From positions 62,001 through 126,000 of the forward strand of contig NZ_JAAAPL010000003.1 of the NCBI RefSeq assembly GCF_011317445.1: a stretch of DNA of 64,000 nt. Direction: 5' to 3'. Source of the stretch: Chelativorans multitrophicus. GTDB lineage: Bacteria; Pseudomonadota; Alphaproteobacteria; Rhizobiales; Rhizobiaceae. Position numbers and translations under genes: made by a program. A model generated the notes under the pieces. It made no database searches. It was not told where the DNA came from and saw only the letters and a list, made by a program, of their open reading frames with translations. This document shows, piece after piece, positions 6,520-15,827 of the stretch (position 1 is its first letter; every line of letters begins with the position of its first letter).

Positions 6520-7730
6520 TTTTTCACGAATCCGTCGAGACCGAAAATCGGGCGAGCCCAAATGCCGACAAGGGATCCTACAAAAGCGGCTGCAAACCAC
6601 AGCCATCCGTGCAGGCTGCCCGATGCAATTCCGGAGAAGAGCGCGCCAATATTGCAACCGAAGGAGAGCCGCGCGCCGTATCCCATGAGCAGGCCGCCTA
6701 CGACCGCGGCAAGAAAGGAGCCGAGCGGGATGTTCGCCTTGGGTGCGAACTTGCCAGAGAGGCTGGCGGCAAGCGCGGCCCCCAGAATAATGCCGAAGTT
6801 CATGACCGATGTGACGTCGGCGAGCACGCTTGACTGTAGCGCCGACTGCGGACCAGGCCAGTTCCAAAACGCCCAGCTCTCGACCGGCACGCCAACCGCT
6901 TGGGCAATCTTGGCGCCCCACAAGCCGAAGCCGAAGGTCACGGACCAGGGATGGCCGGCAAGCAGCAGCGTGGCGATGTTGAGCAACGCCAAAAGCAGCC
7001 CCGCCCCGACCAGCGGCCATGGGCCGTAGAGGATCCAGCTCCAGCCCGGGCGCGAGGGCGCGGGCTCGTGTTCAATGTCGCCATGCGCGCGCCGCTCAAT
7101 CAGCAGCGTCAACAGGGCGACCACGCCGAGCGCGGCAAGAGTGGCGAGGATCGCCGTACCAGCGCCAAGCTGCCGGCCGAGGTCGATGGTCCCGTAGGAG
7201 GGTAACTCCAACCACCAGGGCAGATGGGCCGTACCGATCAGCGCGCCGACGATGAAGAAGATCAACGTCACCAGCATGCGCGAGGAGCCGCCGCCCACCG
7301 TGAACAAGGTGCCGGAGCCGCAGCCCCCACCGAGCTGCATACCCAAGCCGAACATGGATGCGCCCACCAGCACGGAAACACCAACCGGCGCCAGCGCGCC
7401 GACGAGTGGCTGGCCACCGAGATTGCCTGCCGATAGCAGTGGAATCATCACCGACGCGGCCACGCCAATCATCAGCATCTGTGCGCGGACGCCGCGTCCG
7501 CGTCGCTCCACAACCATACGGCGCCATCCGCCGGTGAACCCGAAAGAACCATGATAGAGGGCAGTGCCCAATAGGCCGCCTACTAGGAACAGGGCCGCCT
7601 GCCGAAGGTCAATCAGCTGCGCAATGGCAAGGAAGCCGACCAGCATCGCGCCGCCCGCAATCAAAGCAGGCATACGATCAATCACTGCCGGCGGCAGGTA
7701 TTTGGGCCGATCAAAAGAGATGTCAGTCAT
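6516..7730 (-). CDS. YeeE/YedE (TsuA-like) sulfur-compound transporter
   Basis: This 404-aa polytopic inner-membrane protein has about ten hydrophobic segments. It carries the two family signature loops with conserved cysteines, GGGCGSGTLF and RLSFGCNIGALFSG, which in the characterised thiosulfate transporter TsuA pass thiosulfate through the membrane. ATG 7730 (MTDISFDRPKYLPP) was chosen because a GGA element sits about 7 bases upstream; ATG 7736 is an alternative. The gene lies after a secreted rhodanese and is coupled to two small downstream genes. Likely role: uptake of thiosulfate or another sulfane-sulfur species. The exact substrate cannot be read from the sequence. Confidence 0.88.
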   Translation of the reverse strand: MTDISFDRPKYLPPAVIDRMPALIAGGAMLVGFLAIAQLIDLRQAALFLVGGLLGTALYHGSFGFTGGWRRMVVERRGRGVRAQMLMIGVAASVMIPLLSAGNLGGQPLVGALAPVGVSVLVGASMFGLGMQLGGGCGSGTLFTVGGGSSRMLVTLIFFIVGALIGTAHLPWWLELPSYGTIDLGRQLGAGTAILATLAALGVVALLTLLIERRAHGDIEHEPAPSRPGWSWILYGPWPLVGAGLLLALLNIATLLLAGHPWSVTFGFGLWGAKIAQAVGVPVESWAFWNWPGPQSALQSSVLADVTSVMNFGIILGAALAASLSGKFAPKANIPLGSFLAAVVGGLLMGYGARLSFGCNIGALFSGIASGSLHGWLWFAAAFVGSLVGIWARPIFGLDGFVKK

Positions 7731-7764
7731 AGTCATTCCGACCGGTTCTAGTGGCGCCACTCAA

Positions 7765-7800
7765 ACGACGAATGCCCGGAGGCTTCCGGACATTCGTCGT
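7765..7800 (-). terminator. Strong hairpin between the rhodanese and yeeE genes (attenuator or partial terminator)
   Basis: ACGACGAATG (7765-7774) pairs with CATTCGTCGT (7791-7800). After a single mismatch, the inner stem CCGGA/TCCGG closes on a 4-base loop. On the minus strand TTTGAG follows. It sits in the 108-base gap after the rhodanese stop, so it may terminate part of the transcription or protect the rhodanese mRNA. Confidence 0.55.
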
Positions 7801-7838
7801 GATCTTCTTGCCCCGAAACGGGCCTTGGTGTTCTGCGA

Positions 7839-8750
7839 TCAGCTGCCCGACTTGTTTTCGACCGGGCGTGCCGGATCAGCGGTCCACTCGGCCATTGAAC
7901 CGTCATACATGCTGGTATTCTTATTGCCCAGCACCTCGGAAAGGCCGAACCAGGCGACCGACGCCCAATGGCCGGTATTGCAAAAGGCAATGTTCTTTTC
8001 GTCCGCGCCCAAGCCGACGGCCTCGGTCAGCGCCTTCACCGTCTCCGGACGGGCGAAGAGCGCGTGTTCCGCGCTGTAGAGCTTGGAATGCTCGATATTC
8101 AGAGAACCCGGCAATGTTCCGTAAGAAGCCACGACGGGGCTTTTCGACTTGCCTTCGTACTGCTCGGCCGGACGCCCGTCGACCAACTTCACGCCAGACT
8201 TCAGAGCCTCTGCAACTTCGTCGGTCGTGGCGAGCAGTTCATCGCGAGTCTCCGGGGTGAACTCGGCCAGCTCTGGCTTGGCCGGTTCAGTTGATCGGGG
8301 GCCGCCAGCGGCATCGTACTGACGCCAGCCGCCATCAAGGATCGATACTTCGTCATGTCCAAGATACTTGAACGTCCAGTAGACGCGGGTCGCCCCTCCA
8401 ATCTCGCTGGAGTCGGTACCCCAAGGCACGATTACGACATGATCGTCATTGTCGATGCCGAGATCCGCGATCAGTTTGGTAATCTGCTCCACTGGGGGCA
8501 GCATGCCCGGAACCCCGTTCAGTTCCGTGCGCCAACCCGCCGTGGCATAAGGCGCAACGACCGCACCTTCGATGTACGGCTTTTCGCCGAGATCAGTATC
8601 CGCAACATTGTCGCGGATATCGAGCAGGACGATGTTTTCCTTGCCGGCATTCGCCTTTACCCATTCGGCATCCACCAACGGGCGGATCTCGTCCGCAAAC
8701 GCGACCCCCGAGAGAATGGACAGCAGAAACGCCAAAGAAACTACGCGCAT
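7839..8750 (-). CDS. Periplasmic tandem-rhodanese sulfurtransferase
   Basis: This 303-aa protein has a cleavable signal peptide (MRVVSLAFLLSILSGVAFA) and two rhodanese domains (about 25-150 and 170-300). The C-terminal domain has the active-site loop FCNTGHWAS with Cys257; the N-terminal domain lacks the cysteine, as usual for tandem rhodaneses. It would transfer sulfane sulfur from thiosulfate or a related donor in the periplasm. As first gene of the operon with YeeE and the Cys-repeat protein, it probably prepares or accepts the sulfur species moved by the transporter. A small hairpin lies in its 5' leader (8775-8792). Confidence 0.88.
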   Translation of the reverse strand: MRVVSLAFLLSILSGVAFADEIRPLVDAEWVKANAGKENIVLLDIRDNVADTDLGEKPYIEGAVVAPYATAGWRTELNGVPGMLPPVEQITKLIADLGIDNDDHVVIVPWGTDSSEIGGATRVYWTFKYLGHDEVSILDGGWRQYDAAGGPRSTEPAKPELAEFTPETRDELLATTDEVAEALKSGVKLVDGRPAEQYEGKSKSPVVASYGTLPGSLNIEHSKLYSAEHALFARPETVKALTEAVGLGADEKNIAFCNTGHWASVAWFGLSEVLGNKNTSMYDGSMAEWTADPARPVENKSGS

Positions 8751-9112
8751 TTGGATGACACTCCGTGTTTGTCGTCCGGGTTTCAGCCCGGAGCCAATCT
8801 TGCCAAACTCTACTCCTCACCGAATGCAAAGTCAGAGTATCGGCTGGTCATCGATCAAATCGACGCGGAATACTGTTTCCGGTTCACCGAACCAGCAGGA
8901 ATAGTTTTCCGCCATTGTCGTACTCGGCGTGACGCACTCACCAGGCAGGAAAACTCAGAATACATCAACAGAAGGGTGCCGGGCAAAGGCCCGCCAGGCT
9001 CGGCCAGCGGGGGAGAAGCATCCCGAGGCCACCCTGCGAAGGGATGACAGCAGCCACTTGGCGACGACAGGCTAATGCTGCAGCCATTCCGGCGGCTCCA
9101 AAGGAGTCGTCG
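8751..9112. other. Intergenic region upstream of the rhodanese operon
   Basis: It should hold the promoter of the leftward sulfur operon. TCCGGG-TTTCAG-CCCGGA (8775-8792) is a 6-bp stem-loop 25 bases before the rhodanese ATG. A 27-codon minus-strand ORF (8832-8915) begins MAENYSCWFGEPETVFRV; it could be a leader peptide but has little support. No other gene was found. Confidence 0.4.
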
Positions 9113-10702
9113 TTATTGTTCGCTCATTTTATCCAGTACCGCGCGTTGCCGGTGCATCTCCAGAAACACGCGGTAGTCTCGGTCGAACCGGCCGCGGGCG
9201 GTGGGATCGGGCAGGCGGGCGACACCACCCTGCTGCATCCCCGTGCAGGCCGTCACCAGATCGGAATAATGCCCGGCGGCGGTGGCAGCCACCATCGCGG
9301 TTCCCAGCAGCACGGCATCGTCCGTCTTCGGCTCGATTACCTTGCAGCCGGTCGCGTCCGCATAAAGCTCCATGAGGAGCGGGTTCTTGGTGTGGCCGCC
9401 GGTGATGTGCAGCGTGTCAATCACATAGCCCTTGTCGTTCAGCGCATCGAGGATGTGGCGGACGCCAAGCGCGATTCCCACTGCCGTGCGCCAGTAGAGA
9501 CGGCACAGGCTGTCGAAGGAGGAATCGAGCGTAAGCCCGCTGATGACGCCGACCGCATGCGGATCCGCCAGCGGCGAGCGGTTGCCGTGGAAATCCGGCA
9601 GCACGTGGAGGCGCGGCGCGATTTCCGGTCCCTCCTTCTCGCGCAGTTCCATCACGCGGCTACAGATGCGGGCATGCATCTCCCGGTCCGGTTTGCCGCC
9701 CGCGCCATGCCAGCGGATGATGTGGTCTAGCAGCGCTCCGGTGGCCGATTGCCCGCCCTCGTTGAGCCAGCAGTCGGGAAGCGCCGCGCCAAGATAAGGG
9801 CCCCAGAGCCCGCGCACGGGCCTGGGCTCCCGCGACAGTGCCATGACGCAGCTGGATGTGCCGGCGATGAGCGCCAGATGGCGCTCGATCTCCGTCGAAT
9901 TGCCCGCAAAGCCGCCGAGCACGCCGAGTGCCCCCGCATGTGCGTCGATGAGCCCGACGCCGACGCGGCAGCGCGTGGTCAGCCCCAATTCCTCTGCCGC
10001 CTGCGGCGAAAGTGGGCCGAGATCGCTGCCAATGGCGGAGACCCGTTCGGGCAGGCGGCCGCGAGAGAGCATATCGGCAATCCCGACCCTTGCCAGGAAA
10101 TCCTCTCTCCAGCCGGGCTCCTCATGGGCGAGGAAGGTCCATTTGCAGGTGAGCGTGCATTGCGAGCGGTCGAGCCGGCCCGTGGATTTCCATGTGAGGA
10201 AATCGGCAAGATCGAAGAAATAGCCGGCCTTCTCCCAGCTCTCCGGCAGGTGGCGCTTCAGCCACATGAGCTTTGGCGCCTCCATCTCCGGCGACATGAC
10301 GCCGCCGATGAAATCGAGCACCTTGTGCCCCGTCTCCGTGCATTCGTCCGCTTCCGCCAGAGCGCGGTGATCGAGCCAGACGATCGTGTCCCAGCGCTTC
10401 TCGCCCGTCGTGGAGACAGAGAGCTGATCGCCGTTTCGATCCCGCACCACCAGAGAGCAGGTGGCATCGAAGCTGATGCCGGAGATATCGCCCGGGGCCG
10501 CAGCGGCCGCCCTCAACGCTTCCCGCACGGCGATGCAAACCGCCGCCCATATGTCCTCCGAGTCGTGCTCGGCATGGTTGGGAAGCGGCTTCTGCATGGC
10601 GATGTCCTGCTGGGCGCGGCCAAGCATCTCGCCCCCTGCCGTGAAGATGCCGGCGCGCGCGCTGCCGGTACCGACGTCGACCGCTGCGACCAGACCGCTC
10701 AT
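9113..10702 (-). CDS. FGGY-family carbohydrate kinase (pentulose/hexulose type)
   Basis: This 529-aa protein phosphorylates a ketose with ATP. It has the N-terminal phosphate motif (AAVDVGTGSARAGIF), the second ATP motif (LIAGTSSCVMAL) and the C-terminal adenosine motif (TGGHTKNPLLMELYADATG). Family length is normal (about 500-550). The DFHGNRSPLADP segment places it with ribulokinase/YDR109C-like FGGY kinases rather than glycerol kinases. It is the last gene of the polyol operon and overlaps the HAD gene by 4 bases, so the likely substrate is the ketose formed by the two polyol dehydrogenases (D-ribulose, D-xylulose or similar). Confidence 0.88.
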   Translation of the reverse strand: MSGLVAAVDVGTGSARAGIFTAGGEMLGRAQQDIAMQKPLPNHAEHDSEDIWAAVCIAVREALRAAAAAPGDISGISFDATCSLVVRDRNGDQLSVSTTGEKRWDTIVWLDHRALAEADECTETGHKVLDFIGGVMSPEMEAPKLMWLKRHLPESWEKAGYFFDLADFLTWKSTGRLDRSQCTLTCKWTFLAHEEPGWREDFLARVGIADMLSRGRLPERVSAIGSDLGPLSPQAAEELGLTTRCRVGVGLIDAHAGALGVLGGFAGNSTEIERHLALIAGTSSCVMALSREPRPVRGLWGPYLGAALPDCWLNEGGQSATGALLDHIIRWHGAGGKPDREMHARICSRVMELREKEGPEIAPRLHVLPDFHGNRSPLADPHAVGVISGLTLDSSFDSLCRLYWRTAVGIALGVRHILDALNDKGYVIDTLHITGGHTKNPLLMELYADATGCKVIEPKTDDAVLLGTAMVAATAAGHYSDLVTACTGMQQGGVARLPDPTARGRFDRDYRVFLEMHRQRAVLDKMSEQ

Positions 10703-11397
10703 GAAAAGACCTTCCGGGTAGGAAATCCACGCTCGACGAGGTCCGGCAGGAGCGTCATATCGTCGAAGACGAGATCAGGTTCGGCGCGCGTGATGGCATC
10801 GCGATAGCTTTCCCGACGCGCATGCGAGCCCCCGGCGAAAGCAAAGACTCGCATGCCGGCGCGCCGGGCAGCCTGGATGCCGGCGGGACTGTCCTCCACG
10901 ACCACACAGCGGGCGGGCTCAGCGCCCATCGCCTCGGCTGAATGAAGAAAGAGATCGGGAGCTGGCTTTCCGTTCTTGACCATGGTCGCACTAAAGATAT
11001 GCGGCTCGAACTTTTCGAGAAGTCCCGTCAACCCCAGCGAAAGCCTTATCCGCTCCGGCTGCCCCGAGGAGGCCACGCAAAAGGGCTGGTAAAGCCGGTG
11101 CAAGGCGTCGGCGATGCCGGCGATTGCCGTGAGATTTGCGCGGAAACGACTGTAGAGGCGCTCGCGGAGCGAGTCCAGCGCCGCTGCGGTCATCACGAGA
11201 TCGTATTCTTCTTGCAGGATGCTGCAGGTGCTGGCCAGGCTCACGCCGAGGAAACGCTCATAGGCAAGCTCCTCGCTCAGCGTCAGCCCCGCTTCCCCGA
11301 TCACCTCCAGCAGAACCGACACTGAAATTGGCTCGCTATCGACGAGCACGCCGTCACAGTCGAAAATCACCAGCGCCGTACCGGCCTGCCCGCCCAT
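10699..11397 (-). CDS. HAD-family sugar-phosphate phosphatase
   Basis: This 232-aa cytoplasmic HAD hydrolase of the beta-phosphoglucomutase-like subfamily has motif I DCDGVLVDSEP, motif II CVASSGQPERI and motif IV VVVEDSPAGIQAARRAGM. The start at ATG 11397 has GGAAGG 8 bases upstream; ATG 11403 is too close to it. It likely dephosphorylates a sugar- or polyol-phosphate. Placed between a dehydrogenase and a kinase of the same operon, it may remove dead-end phosphates or act in metabolite repair. Confidence 0.82.
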   Translation of the reverse strand: MGGQAGTALVIFDCDGVLVDSEPISVSVLLEVIGEAGLTLSEELAYERFLGVSLASTCSILQEEYDLVMTAAALDSLRERLYSRFRANLTAIAGIADALHRLYQPFCVASSGQPERIRLSLGLTGLLEKFEPHIFSATMVKNGKPAPDLFLHSAEAMGAEPARCVVVEDSPAGIQAARRAGMRVFAFAGGSHARRESYRDAITRAEPDLVFDDMTLLPDLVERGFPTRKVFS

Positions 11398-11423
11398 CGC
11401 CATTGCCTTCCGCCCGGAATCCC

Positions 11424-12200
11424 TCACCAGCAGGTATAGCCGGCGTCGGCCAGCACGATCGAGCCAGTCATCAGGCTGGAGGCGTCGGATGCCAGGAAAT
11501 GCACGACGGAAGCGATCTCGTCCGGCTGGCCAACGCGCCCCATCGGCGTCATCTCGAGCCATACCTTGTACATCTCCGGGCTTTCTTTGATGCCGAAGGC
11601 CGTCAGCGGCGTCTCGATATAGGTGGGCGCCACGGCATTGACGCGCACGCCGCGCCGGCCCCATTCGGCAGCAAGCGACTTCGTGAGGTGATGCACGGCC
11701 GCCTTCGAGGCATTGTAGAAGCTCTGCGGCTGCGGCTTGTTGACGATGAAGCCCGACATGGAGCCGATATTCACGATCGCGCCGCGTTCCTTCTCCAGCA
11801 TGTGCCGGCCGAACGCGCGGCAACACCAGAACACACCGTCCAAATTGACGTCCATATGGAAGCGCCAGTGTTCGTCGCTGGTATCTTCCGCCCGCACGTC
11901 GCTCTTGGCCACGCCCGCATTGTTGACGAGGATATCGATCCTGCCGTGCTGGCGCGCGATTTCGTCCGCCGCGGCATCTACATCGGCGGATTTCGTGACG
12001 TCGAGTCCAATGCCCTGCGCCTTGATCCCGGCGGTGGAGAGCTCCTTGGCGGTGGCCTCGGCCCGTTCGGCCAGGAGGTCCGCCACGATCACCGTGGCAC
12101 CGGCCTCGCCGAGCGCCCGCGCGCAGGCAGCACCTATGCCCTGCCCGCCGCCGGTGATTACGGCAACCCGCCCGTCAAGCCTCAGTTTTTCCAAATACAT
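11424..12200 (-). CDS. SDR polyol dehydrogenase (galactitol/arabinitol type)
   Basis: This 258-aa short-chain dehydrogenase has the cofactor motif TGGGQGIG near residue 17, the NNAG motif, and the catalytic set Ser (GSMSG) and Tyr-x-x-x-Lys (FYNASK). The SMSGFIVNKPQPQSFYNASK block and the GYTCW C-terminus closely resemble galactitol 2-dehydrogenase-like SDRs of Rhodobacter. It should oxidise a polyol to a ketose with NAD+. It is the second SDR of this operon, which suggests a broader or different polyol range from the SmoS-like enzyme. Confidence 0.85.
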   Translation of the reverse strand: MYLEKLRLDGRVAVITGGGQGIGAACARALGEAGATVIVADLLAERAEATAKELSTAGIKAQGIGLDVTKSADVDAAADEIARQHGRIDILVNNAGVAKSDVRAEDTSDEHWRFHMDVNLDGVFWCCRAFGRHMLEKERGAIVNIGSMSGFIVNKPQPQSFYNASKAAVHHLTKSLAAEWGRRGVRVNAVAPTYIETPLTAFGIKESPEMYKVWLEMTPMGRVGQPDEIASVVHFLASDASSLMTGSIVLADAGYTCW

Positions 12201-12215
12201 TCAGGTCTGTCCTTC

Positions 12216-12988
12216 TCAGCTCATCCAGTTGCCGCCGTCGACATTGTAGGTCTGCGCGACGACGTAATCGCTCTCGGCGCTGGCGAGGAAGATCGCCATG
12301 CCGGTCAAGTCCTCCGCCCGCCCCATGCGTCCATAGGGCACGGCCTCGCCCACGAGCCGCTTCTTCTCGCCCTGCGGACGGTTCTCGTATTTCGCAAAGA
12401 GGGAATCGACGTGATCCCAGTGTTCTCCGTCGACCACGCCCGGCGCTATCGCGTTGACATTTATGCCATGCTTGACGAGATCCAGGCCCGCCGATTGGGT
12501 GATGGAGATCACCGCCGCCTTGCTGGCGCAGTAGACGGCCACCAGCGCCTCGCCACGGCGGCCCGCCTGGCTTGCCATATTGATGATCTTGCCGCCCTTG
12601 CCGCGAGAGATCATCGAGCGCGCCACCGCCTGCAGCGTGAACAGGGTTCCGGCAACATTGACCGAAAACAGCCGGTCGTAGCTCTCGCGAGAAATGTCCA
12701 CGATCGGCGCGAGGTCAAAAAGAGCGGCGTTGTTGACGAGGATGTCGATCCCGCCGGTCTCAGCCTCCACCGCCCTGACCGCCGCATCGATGGAGGCCTG
12801 ATCGGTGAAGTCGAGCTCGACGGCATAGGCCTGCGCGCCGAGCTCCCGCGCGGTGCGATTCGCGGCCTCCACATTGATGTCGCCGATAGCCACCCGCGCA
12901 CCCTCGCGGATATAAGCCTCGGCGAAGGCACGGCCGATGCCCCTTGCCGCCCCGGTGATCAGCGCCGATTTGTCTTTCAGTCTCTGCA

Positions 12989-12989
<1 letters not shown>
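12216..12989 (-). CDS. smoS: Sorbitol (L-iditol/galactitol) dehydrogenase, SmoS-like SDR
   Basis: This 257-aa SDR has TGAARGIG, NNAA, SQAGRRGEA and the catalytic YCASK. Long blocks (VNAIAPGVVDGEHWDHVD and QTYNVDGGNWMS) match, from memory, the well-studied Rhodobacter sphaeroides sorbitol dehydrogenase, which has 256 residues. It converts D-sorbitol to D-fructose with NAD+ and also takes galactitol. The ATG at 12989 overlaps the TGA of the upstream ATPase gene by one base (TGATG), showing translational coupling with the importer. Confidence 0.9.
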
Positions 12990-13987
<998 letters not shown>

Positions 13988-14022
13988 GGTCTCCTCCCAC
14001 GCCTATTCGAACGGCTCGCAGG

Positions 14023-14847
14023 TCATTTCACCGCCCCGAAAGTGAGGCCGCGCACGAGCTGACGTTGCGAGAACCAGCCCATGATGAGGATGGGCGCGAT
14101 CGCGAGCGTCGAGGCGGCGGAAAGCTTGGCCCAGAACAGCCCCTGCGGGCTAGAAAAGGAGGCGATGAAGGCCGTCAGCGGAGCGGCGTTAGCGGCGGAC
14201 AGGCGGATCGACCAGAAGGCTTCGTTCCAGGCCAGAATGATGTTCAGAAGCAGGGTGGACGCGATGCCCGGCACGGCCATCGGCGTCAGCACGTAGACGA
14301 TCTCGCCCACAAGGCTCGCCCCATCCATCCGCGCGGCTTCCAGGATCTCACCCGGAATCTCGCGGAAATAGGTATAGAGCATCCACACCACGATGGGCAG
14401 GTTGATGAGCGTGAAGACCACCGTCAAGCCGATGCGCGTATCGAGCAGCCCGAAATCGCGGAACATGAGGTAAAGCGGCACGAGCACGCCGACGGCCGGC
14501 ATCATCTTGGTGGAGAGCATCCACATGAGCACGTCCTTGGTGCGCTTGGTCGGCGAAAAGGCCATCGACCAGGCGGCGGGAATCCCGATCAGGAGGGCGA
14601 TCACCGTCGAGCCGACGGAGATCACCACCGAGTTCATGAACGGCTTGAAATAGTCCCGCTGCGTCTGCACCTGGACATAGTTCTCGAACGTGCCGGAGGG
14701 AATGAGGCTGATGCCGGAGATGGCCTCGGCTTCCGTCTTGAAGCTGGTGGCCACCGTGTAAAGGATCGGGAAAAAGATCACGAGGGCGACCAGCCAGGCA
14801 GCGATCGTGGCGATGGTCTTCCTTCGGGTGGAAACTGCGCGCGCCAT
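14023..14847 (-). CDS. smoG: Polyol ABC importer permease (SmoG-like)
   Basis: This 274-aa permease of the CUT1 family (MalG type) has six hydrophobic segments. The coupling EAA loop is EILEAARMDGASLVGEIVYV. The start ATG 14847 (MARAVSTRRK) was chosen; the longer frame upstream is the shadow of smoF. It pairs with the SmoF-like permease, whose gene ends 10 bases upstream. Confidence 0.9.
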   Translation of the reverse strand: MARAVSTRRKTIATIAAWLVALVIFFPILYTVATSFKTEAEAISGISLIPSGTFENYVQVQTQRDYFKPFMNSVVISVGSTVIALLIGIPAAWSMAFSPTKRTKDVLMWMLSTKMMPAVGVLVPLYLMFRDFGLLDTRIGLTVVFTLINLPIVVWMLYTYFREIPGEILEAARMDGASLVGEIVYVLTPMAVPGIASTLLLNIILAWNEAFWSIRLSAANAAPLTAFIASFSSPQGLFWAKLSAASTLAIAPILIMGWFSQRQLVRGLTFGAVK

Positions 14848-14857
14848 TCTCAGCCTC

Positions 14858-15730
14858 CTATCGGTCCAGGTTGCGGCCCACGGCGCGCATGAGAAACAGC
14901 GCGACAATGTTGGCGAGGACCACCGCAATCACACCGCCGGCCGACGCGCCGCCGACATCGTAGGAAAGGAGCGCCGTGCGGTAGATCAGGAAGGCGAGAT
15001 TCGTGGTCGCGTAGCCCGGTCCGCCATTGGTGGTGACGAGGATTTCTGCATAGACGCCGAGCAGGAAGATCGTCTGGATTAGGATGACGACCGTGATCGC
15101 CCGCGCCAGATGAGGCAGCGTCAGATACAGGAAACGGTTGAAGACGTTGGCGCCGTCCATCTCCGCGGCCTCCTTCTGCTCCTCGTCCAACGACTGCAGC
15201 GCGGTGAGCAGGATCAGCGTGGCGAAGGGCAGCCACTGCCAGGCGACAATGATGACGATCGAGAAAAGCGGATGCTGCGCGAACCAGTCAACGGGCTGAA
15301 GACCGAGAAATCTGGCGATGTCGGCGAGAACCCCGTAGCCCGGATGCATGATCATGTTCTTCCACACCAGCGCCGCGACCGGCGGCATGACGAAGAAGGG
15401 CGAGATCACCAGGATGCGCACGATGCCCTGGCCGAAGATCGGCTGATCGAGCAGCAGAGCCAGCAGGATACCGCCGATCACGGTAATGGCGAGGACCCCG
15501 CCGACGATGATCAGCGTGTTGGCGATCGACTGGAAGAACGCGGGATCGGTGTAGAAGAACTCATAATTGAGGAAGCCGGCGAAGCCGCGGGTGATCGGGT
15601 TCAGCAGATTGTAATTCTGGAACGAGAACCACAGGGTCATCGCCAGCGGCACGATCATCCAGACGAGAAGCAGGACGACCGCGGGCGCCATCATCGCGCG
15701 GGCTAGGGTACGTGTCTGTCGGGTAGCCAT
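14858..15730 (-). CDS. smoF: Polyol ABC importer permease (SmoF-like)
   Basis: This 290-aa MalF-type permease without the long N-terminal extension has six membrane segments and the EAA loop EEQKEAAEMDGANVFNRFLY. The start ATG 15730 (MATRQTRTLARAMM) follows GGGAGGTCCAGT. Order SmoE-F-G-K-S matches the rhodobacterial/rhizobial sorbitol-mannitol operon. Confidence 0.9.
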   Translation of the reverse strand: MATRQTRTLARAMMAPAVVLLLVWMIVPLAMTLWFSFQNYNLLNPITRGFAGFLNYEFFYTDPAFFQSIANTLIIVGGVLAITVIGGILLALLLDQPIFGQGIVRILVISPFFVMPPVAALVWKNMIMHPGYGVLADIARFLGLQPVDWFAQHPLFSIVIIVAWQWLPFATLILLTALQSLDEEQKEAAEMDGANVFNRFLYLTLPHLARAITVVILIQTIFLLGVYAEILVTTNGGPGYATTNLAFLIYRTALLSYDVGGASAGGVIAVVLANIVALFLMRAVGRNLDR

Positions 15731-15788
15731 ACTGGACCTCCCTTCCTGCCGCGCGGCGGTGATTGCGATCGGGTTTGAAGCCGTTGGG

Positions 15789-15817
15789 GAGCCGCCGGAC
15801 ACCTTGTCCGGCGGCTC
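15789..15817 (-). other. Stem-loop after smoE
   Basis: GAGCCGCCGGACA (15789-15801) pairs perfectly over 13 bp with TGTCCGGCGGCTC (15805-15817) around the loop CCT, starting 11 bases past the smoE stop. Such structures after solute-binding-protein genes usually stabilise the upstream mRNA and lower permease expression. Confidence 0.65.
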
Positions 15818-15827
15818 TCGACATTGC

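Noticed and set aside
5862-6833. Plus-strand ORFs opposite the Cys/Pro-repeat gene
   Set aside because: The minus-strand frames have overlapping starts and stops (ATGA) and signal/anchor features; the plus frames are Arg/Ala-rich shadows.
8355-9047. 230-aa plus-strand ORF opposite the rhodanese
   Set aside because: Mostly antisense to the rhodanese gene and without protein-like features in its unique part.
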